Below, in pieces: positions 58,863-64,000 of a DNA stretch of 64,000 bases. The stretch's first letter is position 1; each line of letters begins with the position of its first letter. The notes beneath the pieces were generated by a model. That model was not told where the DNA came from. It ran no database searches and saw only the letters and a program-made list of their open reading frames with translations. Made by a program: the position numbers and the translations under genes. Origin of the DNA: Thioclava atlantica (GTDB lineage Bacteria > Pseudomonadota > Alphaproteobacteria > Rhodobacterales > Rhodobacteraceae); contig NZ_AQRC01000009.1 in assembly GCF_000737065.1 (NCBI RefSeq), forward strand, positions 107,467 through 171,466. Reading direction: 5' to 3'.

Positions 58863-58931
58863 CCTGTCTCCTTCATCGGCCTCAGTTTGCTTTTCGATCT
58901 GACCGGCCGACCTGTCGCATCCTGCGGGCAG
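58863..58931 (+). promoter_or_regulatory. conserved leader of cspA copy 2
   Basis: CCTGTCTCCT ... TGCGGGCAG, 24 bases before the start codon, aligning with the leader of copy 1. A GTATAA-N9-TTATAC inverted repeat lies just upstream (58833-58853) and could belong to the promoter. Confidence 0.6.
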
Positions 58932-58955
58932 AATTCAAAAGAAGGAAACAGCACG

Positions 58956-59162
58956 ATGGCCAATGGCACCGTGAAATGGTTCAACTCCAGCAAAGGCTTC
59001 GGCTTCATCGAACCCGAGACGGGCAGCAAGGACGTGTTCCTGCATATCTCCGCGCTCGAGCGTTCGGGGATCTCGCATGTCGCTGACGGTCAGAAAGTGA
59101 CCTTCGAGATCGAGACCGGCCGCGATGGTCGGGAATCCGCCAAGGATCTCGAACTCGTCTGA
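58956..59162 (+). CDS. cold-shock protein, CspA family (copy 2)
   Basis: A 68-residue cold-shock protein ([38 protein letters not shown]...). It is close to copy 1, and both keep [10 protein letters not shown] at the C-terminus. GAAGGAAA precedes the ATG at 58956. Confidence 0.95.
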   Translation: MANGTVKWFNSSKGFGFIEPETGSKDVFLHISALERSGISHVADGQKVTFEIETGRDGRESAKDLELV

Positions 59163-59343
59163 TACAGTCCTTCGCGGGCCGGTTCCTTCCGGCCCGCGAA
59201 AGCGCGCCTGCGGCGCGCCGCCCAGAACGAAGAACGCCGTCCGGGCGCCGCATATGCTTCGAGAGACCACAAACGGCTTCTCGCGCCCTGTGTCGGGATG
59301 TTTCGGCGCGTTCACATGTCACCTGTAGAAACGGAGATCGAAC

Positions 59344-59505
59344 TTGGGCTATTCACCTCAAAAGAAGCCACTGGACCTGAACGAATTCCTGAGCCAGCCG
59401 GCGAAGAAGCAATCCCGGAAAGGCTTTGGATATCGGCGCCCGCCGACGCTGCCGACAGCCGCCAAGCCGGAAACGAAATCGGCTGAAGGCGACGACAAAG
59501 CCTGA
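59344..59505 (+). CDS. 53-residue basic protein downstream of cspA copy 2
   Basis: A TTG start at 59344 with GGAG 8 bases upstream gives MGYSPQKKPLDLNEFLSQP, a Lys/Pro-rich tail and TGA at 59503-59505. A 10-bp hairpin follows at 59519. No family is recognised. Translation is plausible but unproven. Confidence 0.45.
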   Translation: MGYSPQKKPLDLNEFLSQPAKKQSRKGFGYRRPPTLPTAAKPETKSAEGDDKA

Positions 59506-59518
59506 TCGCGCAGTCTGG

Positions 59519-59545
59519 AGCAAAAGCGGATGCGACGCTTTTGCT
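59519..59545 (+). terminator. hairpin after the small gene
   Basis: AGCAAAAGCG and CGCTTTTGCT form a perfect 10-bp stem, 13 bases after the TGA at 59505. The region 59546-59797 has no supported gene. Confidence 0.5.
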
Positions 59546-59797
59546 GACAAGACCGGACTGTGCGCGATCTTCGCATTGCCGACGTTAGTGGCTTGCGCAG
59601 CGAATGGCTGCTCTCCGCCCAGACCTACGGACCCGTCGCGAACGGCCCGAAGCTGCCATTCGAACAGGGCGCGTCGAAGGCGCCGACCAGCTCTTTCCAG
59701 ATGCTCGCAGGCCACCGCAGCGCTGGCACAGATCGTCCATCGGCCCTGGCGATGCGCTGTCGGTCAGTTCCGCGCCCATCCGGGTGGATGCCTATAT

Positions 59798-60823
59798 CTA
59801 TTGCGCTAAGGCATCCAGTTCGTCCATCAGCCCTGAGAATCGTCTCAACTGATCGTATTGCTCTTCGTCGATCCCGTCCGGATCGAAGTGCATCACGTCG
59901 TTTCGGATTTCGCGGACCTTATCCAGCTCAGCGCAAAATACGCCCCTGTCTACGCGAAGGTCGAGCAGTTTCCAGTTCTCTGGCTTCTGAATTATCCGAA
60001 GATACTCACCAAACGTTAGGTCGACGACAGATTGAATTCGCTCCCTTCTCTCCGAGTCCGTGTCGCCACAGACCTCCTGCAAAGTCTGGGTAGTGAACTT
60101 TCCATTCATCAGCTTTCGGATCTGGTTCTCAATCTGTCCGATGAGGAGAAATGGCTCTGATAGAAACTGAAATTGCTCGCTCAGATCTGTCGCAGTGACG
60201 ATACCAGTAACCTTCTTGTCGGTTGAGGATCGGACGAAGACGAATTCGTGCTCGATGATCAATTTCGTAGCTTTGAACAGCGCTTCGCTTTCTTCCAGAG
60301 CGACGGCCGTCTCCATGGCGTCTCTCACTTCGACGAGATTATTCTCGTGGCTCAAGCGCTTGCCGATCGTCTTCCAGCTAATCGCACCGTTGAGGGTGCG
60401 CTCGTTCGACATGACCGCCAGCTGCGAGAAATCGTGCGCCAGCATCAGGGTAATCGCCTTCTCGACGGTATCCTGCGGGTTGACCGAAACCACACCGCAG
60501 TTGGCAGCCTTGAGCATGCTGATGAGGAAGTTTGCCTCTTTTGGGGCATAGGCTGCACCATCCTCGCCTTGGTCGCTACCGGAAGATTTGGTAGCAGCCG
60601 CTGCAACCGGCGCTTTCTTGAACGTTATTTCTGCGTCAATCCAGACCTTAGTGAAATCTGGGCTGGTTATGATACCCGCATTATCCAACTCGGTTTGTAT
60701 TCTCTTGACGACCCCGGTGCGGCGCCTGCGGGCACCGAACCAGCGAAGCAACTCTCGGACCGTCGTCGAAGCTTCCTTTCCTTCGCCGATGTCGGCTTTG
60801 ACCTCTTCGAACTCCTTGTTCAA
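59798..60823 (-). CDS. CBS-domain protein with C-terminal HEPN-like RNase motif
   Basis: A 341-residue protein from a TTG start (GGAGGGG upstream). Residues about 18-70 look like a winged-helix; 100-215 are two CBS repeats (GVVSVNPQDTVEKAITLMLAHDFSQLAVM; VTGIVTATDLSEQF), which usually sense adenine nucleotides; 230-341 is helical and ends with REIRNDVMHFDPDG. The R307-N...H312 spacing matches the RxxxxH catalytic motif of HEPN RNases. I infer a nucleotide-gated RNase or toxin-like effector. Confidence 0.72.
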   Translation of the reverse strand: MNKEFEEVKADIGEGKEASTTVRELLRWFGARRRRTGVVKRIQTELDNAGIITSPDFTKVWIDAEITFKKAPVAAAATKSSGSDQGEDGAAYAPKEANFLISMLKAANCGVVSVNPQDTVEKAITLMLAHDFSQLAVMSNERTLNGAISWKTIGKRLSHENNLVEVRDAMETAVALEESEALFKATKLIIEHEFVFVRSSTDKKVTGIVTATDLSEQFQFLSEPFLLIGQIENQIRKLMNGKFTTQTLQEVCGDTDSERRERIQSVVDLTFGEYLRIIQKPENWKLLDLRVDRGVFCAELDKVREIRNDVMHFDPDGIDEEQYDQLRRFSGLMDELDALAQ

Positions 60824-61134
60824 TTTGGTGCCCCTCCGATCATCCCGTTCCGATCGCGGTGAATTGCCCGGACGCTTCTATGCAGTCCAATACGTGGAGG
60901 ACGAGGCGGAGGCCTCGGTATTCCATTGCGGTATTTTATGCCACGGCTTGACTGCATCGAAAAGAAAGAATGACAGCCAGGGACCGGCCGCACCCCTATT
61001 CTATTGCTGACGGCCCTGGCTATGCAGAAGCTTTCTTTCTGCACATTGCGGGCCTTGATCCCTGCGCTGCGAATGACCGCTCCCCGCCCTGGTGAGCGCC
61101 GAACGACCGGAATGGAAAATTGGACAATATGGGT
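60824..61134. other. intergenic region upstream of the CBS-HEPN gene
   Basis: No supported gene. It lies between the start of the CBS-HEPN gene and the duplicated module copy 2, and should contain the promoter of the former. Confidence 0.45.
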
Positions 61135-61335
61135 TCATTTTTCTTTCTCGAGAAACGGAAATCCGCTAAAGTTTTTTTGAGAGAAATCTCTACTGAGCGC
61201 TGATTTTGCAAGCGCAACGTTATAGGAAAAGCGCGCAAACTATTGCGCGAATAGTGCGCAAACTTATGGGCGCCGAGCGCTGATTTCTTCGAAGAAAATC
61301 AATGTTCGGCGTGCAATGCTTCGCGCCGCCCTACA
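61135..61335. repeat. duplicated 201-bp control module, copy 2
   Basis: It matches 54262-54462 without gaps. It keeps TTGCGC-N7-GCGCAA and a TTCGAA-centred palindrome. On its right edge a CtrA-like DNA-binding gene begins; on its left edge there is a minus-strand ribosome site and ATG, as in copy 1, after which the sequences differ. Confidence 0.75.
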
Positions 61336-61699
61336 TCTGCGCCGCACCAGGTCGAACGCAATCAAGGTCGGCGCCCTCACGATCGATCTCGACACCTGCA
61401 CGGCCATCGCCGATGGCAAGACCCTGAATCTCGCAAAACGCGAACATGAGACGCTCTGCATACTTGCCGAACAGTTCGGCAAGACCCTGACCGGGGACAT
61501 GATCAACCGACACCTCTATGGCGACGAGGCAGATCAGCACCCGCTGAGCAATATCGATGCTTATATCTGCCTGCTGCGCAAAAAACTTACCCAATTATCC
61601 ACGAGAAAAAGCTGGCGCGTGGTGACCTGCGTATTGACGGGATGTAGTTTCCAACGGGGCCACATTCGGATACCAATCGAGAATGAAACGAACAAATAA
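61316..61699 (+). CDS. CtrA-like winged-helix DNA-binding protein, end supplied by the right IS
   Basis: The frame gives VGALTIDLDTCTAIADGKTLNLAKREHETLCILAEQFGKTLTGDMINRHLYGDEADQH, then IDAYICLLRKKL, the DNA-binding half of an OmpR/CtrA-type regulator with no receiver domain. The frame then crosses the IS inverted repeat at 61590, and its last ~35 residues (TQLSTRKSWRVVTCVLTG...) come from the IS. The original C-terminal wing is therefore replaced or rebuilt. The start within the repeat is uncertain. Confidence 0.65.
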   Translation: MLRAALHLRRTRSNAIKVGALTIDLDTCTAIADGKTLNLAKREHETLCILAEQFGKTLTGDMINRHLYGDEADQHPLSNIDAYICLLRKKLTQLSTRKSWRVVTCVLTGCSFQRGHIRIPIENETNK

Positions 61700-62207
61700 T
61701 TATCTAACCCGATTCACGCTTACTTTGAGCGTCGTGGCTGGTCTGCTTGCCAGCAATACGGAAGCGAGATCGGAATCAGCAGAGTTCCCGGGCGGTTTCA
61801 AACTTGGAAGCTCGCTCGAAGAAGCACAGCGGCACGCCACTTCCCGAGGTTGGGAACTTGTTCGACTTTCACCAGAACTACTAGGCCAGTGGGAAGTGGA
61901 AGGTAACACGGGAGCTGAAGTCGGTCTTTTCGTTTGCGATGATACAGTTACCAGTGTTCATCAATACAAACCCGGCGATTTGGATGAGTTCGCCAGAATT
62001 GTCACTGAACTTCGGATTGCGCGCCGCCAGATGGAACCGAACATCCAAGTCGTGACATTTGCATCAGGTGCGACCCAGATTTCGAATGTCGATGTGAGGT
62101 TTGAGGAGTTAGGCGGGCACAAAGTGAATGTGCAGCTGAGCAGCACCGCGGGTCGCCTCGGGATTTCCACGAACTACTTCATGGGAGGCGGGTGCCCAAA
62201 GCCATAG
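61683..62207 (+). CDS. unrecognised secreted protein (IS passenger gene)
   Basis: A 174-residue protein with a signal peptide (LTLSVVAGLLASNTEARS) and a mature part of about 145 residues (GGFKLGSSLEEAQRHATSRGWELV...) ending in a Cys near GGGCPKP. No family is recognised. It occupies the slot between the transposase 3' end and the left inverted repeat, the place where the other IS has a DUF2268 gene, but in the opposite direction. Confidence 0.65.
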   Translation: MKRTNNYLTRFTLTLSVVAGLLASNTEARSESAEFPGGFKLGSSLEEAQRHATSRGWELVRLSPELLGQWEVEGNTGAEVGLFVCDDTVTSVHQYKPGDLDEFARIVTELRIARRQMEPNIQVVTFASGATQISNVDVRFEELGGHKVNVQLSSTAGRLGISTNYFMGGGCPKP

Positions 62208-62264
62208 TGCCGACTTCACATTGGGCAATTCAGTCGGAGATTACACATCTGGCGTTCCACGAGA

Positions 62265-63287
62265 TTAAGGCCAGCACAGCCCCCACTGGGGTGTTCTGCG
62301 AACTTGGCGACCAACTGCACAACAGAGCAATCCTCGCATCTGATCGACGACTGGGATCGGTTTCCAGACCGTCGTGGCAATCGTCTTTGTTCCAGATGAT
62401 GTTTTCTGGTTCCTGATCCTCACCTCCTGCTGGCGATGGTTCCAGCGCCACAGAATTTCGTCCAGATATCTCTGAAGATGTTGTCGGCCCAAGCGATGGT
62501 AAACGCCAATCAGGGCGCGCTGCACTTGGGAGTTCACAGCCTCCACGGTGTTGATATGCGCTCCCTTGGAAGGCCGCGAATACTGTCGTTTGCCATGGTT
62601 GACAGTGTGGTGTGATGCAAAGCTCCGACCGATCTTCCGATAAGCGGTGTTGCTGTCGGTCATGAGGGCCGATGAAGGATCAATCCACTCATTCATGATC
62701 GGCCCGAGTGTCGCACCCTGCGCATTCGGGATCAGAGTCGCCTTTGCCCGCCCAGTGCGATCCGCCGCGACCAGAACCATGGGCTTGCCTGTGCCTCTAC
62801 CCCGCTTGTTCTTCACACCTTTCTTGAACTTTGGCGCGCCACCAACATATGCCTCATCAACTTCGACAACGCCGGCCAACCTTGCGGAAACAGCCTCACG
62901 GTCATCCATCAGTTCCCGGATCGCATGCCCCAGCTTCCAGGCCGTTTTCTGATTCACACCCAGGATCCGCGCCATCACCACAGACGAGATTCCCTTGCTG
63001 GACGTCAGCACCAGAAAGATTGCTGCTATCCAGATCCGAAGGTCCAGTTTCGTGGCATGCATCGGGGTCTTTGTGGTGACCGTGAATTGGAGGCGGCATT
63101 CACGTTCGGCGCATTGGTAGAGGCCAGGGCGAGCAGTGCGCCCTTGGATTGGGGTTGAGCAAAGGCTGCCACAATGTGGGCAATGGCGACCAGATGGCCA
63201 GATCATTTCTTCAAGGAAAATGCGTGCGTGGCGCTCTCTGGGCATCTTCTTCCAGATATCTCGCACCGACTTCAATTCTGTGATCAT
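62265..63287 (-). CDS. IS1595-family transposase (right)
   Basis: A 340-residue transposase, MITELKSVRDIWKKMPRERHA..., with the zinc ribbon and the DDE motifs VVEVDEAYVGGAPKF and ALMTDSNTAYRKIG, then HINTVEAVNSQVQRALIGVYHRLGRQHLQRYLDEILWRWNHR. GGAGG precedes the ATG at 63287. Confidence 0.93.
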   Translation of the reverse strand: MITELKSVRDIWKKMPRERHARIFLEEMIWPSGRHCPHCGSLCSTPIQGRTARPGLYQCAERECRLQFTVTTKTPMHATKLDLRIWIAAIFLVLTSSKGISSVVMARILGVNQKTAWKLGHAIRELMDDREAVSARLAGVVEVDEAYVGGAPKFKKGVKNKRGRGTGKPMVLVAADRTGRAKATLIPNAQGATLGPIMNEWIDPSSALMTDSNTAYRKIGRSFASHHTVNHGKRQYSRPSKGAHINTVEAVNSQVQRALIGVYHRLGRQHLQRYLDEILWRWNHRQQEVRIRNQKTSSGTKTIATTVWKPIPVVDQMRGLLCCAVGRQVRRTPQWGLCWP

Positions 63288-63386
63288 ACTTGCCTCCAAC
63301 TCCGGGGATCGGCAATATTGGCCGAAACCGCGAATTCCAAAGAGACACGCTTCAAATCGCGCGAATTAGGGGAGCAAGTGTGTTTT

Positions 63387-64000
63387 CTATATGATTTTCA
63401 ATGCCATGAAATCGGATACGCTTTGTTTCGTGGATAATTGGGAAATAATTTCAAAGATTTCTGATCTGAGGTTTTCTTGGTCCGCCATCTTGAAACTGCT
63501 CCACAATGAGCGATTTGCTCCGATTTCCTCGATGATGCGATCCACCACAGTCCGTGTCACTTCGTGCAATGCGCAAAGCTGATCGGCGGAGGTATTCTGA
63601 TCGGCTGAAGTCGCTGCCAAAACCGTGCGAAGGAACGGTAAATAAACCTCGGGAATATCCGGCGTGCTTTCATCGCGATCGCTGGCTTCGCCACGTAGCT
63701 CGTCGATAATGGCTTGCAGTTGCTCGATGATCTGGTCCCACTGCGCGCCAAAGCCTTTCAGGATATCGTTCAGTCGTTCCGACATTTTCCTGAAACGGAC
63801 CGGATCGGTTTCGAGGTTCTTGCGAATGTGAGAGCGGATCGCATGCTCCATCTCCGACGCCTTGGCTCGGCCACCAGCAGCTTGCCCGACTTGAGTGTCG
63901 AATTCTGCATCCGTCAGTTGCACGGGCGGAATCTTCGGATCGATACCGAGAGAAATGACGTGGTCGTCGATCAGCTTCCGCACCTTGGCACCGACGTCTG
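63387..64000 (-). pseudogene. hsdR: type I restriction subunit R, interrupted (C-terminal part, runs off the window)
   Basis: Reading leftward: VGAKVRKLIDDHVISLGIDPKIPPVQLTDAEFD, then EMEHAIRSHIRKNLETDPVRFRKMSERLNDIL, typical of the helical C-terminus of type I restriction HsdR. At 63443 the frame meets the transposon, whose end adds 18 foreign residues (SQLSTKQSVSDFMALKII) and a stop at 63387. The normal ending lies at 36987-37098. The 5' part is beyond 64000. Confidence 0.85.
63443..63450. repeat. right target-site duplication
   Basis: AAATAATT directly beside the right outer end of the composite transposon, identical to 37091-37098, and in the same codon phase of hsdR. Confidence 0.88.

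Larger units (their letters stand above)
61590..63442 (-). mobile_element. IS1595-family element, right copy, with a secreted-protein passenger
   Basis: The element is 1,853 bp with 23-bp ends (61590-61612 and 63420-63442) that differ at two positions and share ATTATCCACGA with the left copy. It encodes a transposase and a convergent unrelated passenger gene. Its flanks (AAAACTTA left, AAATAATT right) do not match each other, but its right flank matches the left flank of the other IS. Confidence 0.87.

Overview
The window is high-GC DNA from an alphaproteobacterium of the Rhodobacterales (Paracoccaceae / Rhodobacter-like). This rests on the gene order ihfB-lapA-trpF-trpB, on small families common in that group (DUF465, DUF1150, DUF2927, a 'virulence factor' protein beside folate one-carbon genes), and on the terminator-like repeat ending in TATTTT-N-(G/C)-(C/T)-CAAGA/CTAGATGAAG that is scattered in such genomes. 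No rRNA or tRNA gene and no CRISPR array was seen.

Region 1 (1-32234) is ordinary chromosome. It holds tryptophan synthesis (trpF, trpB), a pair of secreted Asp/Ser/His-tailed proteins with a membrane LuxR regulator, purE-purK, a small heat-shock protein, an alr-mlaE-mlaF run, trmJ, a ThiE-like protein with a P-loop kinase, a P450 overlapping an alpha/beta-hydrolase-like gene, an M48 protease, DedA, a CoxE-like VWA protein, a methyl-tetrahydrofolate gene trio, a five-gene branched-chain-amino-acid-type ABC transporter, ppx, rlmE and a GAF-Fis regulator.

Region 2 (about 32270-37098, continuing at 63443-64000) is a defence island. Read leftwards it is a type I restriction subunit gene hsdR, a translationally coupled DUF45 metalloprotease, then a tight three-gene operon: a DUF262 protein, a DUF3696-type AAA ATPase, and an unrecognised 304-residue protein.

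Region 3 (37099-63442, 26,344 bp) is a composite transposon bounded by two directly oriented IS1595-family elements. Its outer ends are flanked by the same 8 bp, AAATAATT (37091-37098 and 63443-63450). Removing the element and one copy of the 8 bp rejoins hsdR in frame (...EIIFDAQIQG...). Each IS also carries a different passenger gene in the same slot. The cargo is an alphaproteobacterial version of the transmissible locus of stress tolerance (LHR/tLST): three hsp20 genes, an HtpX-type protease, ftsH, a clpK/clpG-type disaggregase, an HPF-sigma fusion, hdeD, an NDUFS4-like protein, bacterioferritin, rhomboid, an SDH-type serine protease, zinc thioredoxin and a KefB-type antiporter. A second cargo block has two cold-shock genes with a shared leader, a transglutaminase-like gene, plsC, a CBS-HEPN protein, and a 201-bp duplicated control region with nearby iterons.

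Together the cargo should protect proteins (chaperones, disaggregase, proteases), thiols and iron, and ion balance under heat and oxidant stress, while its insertion cost the host the end of hsdR and split it from its coupled protease gene by 26 kb.
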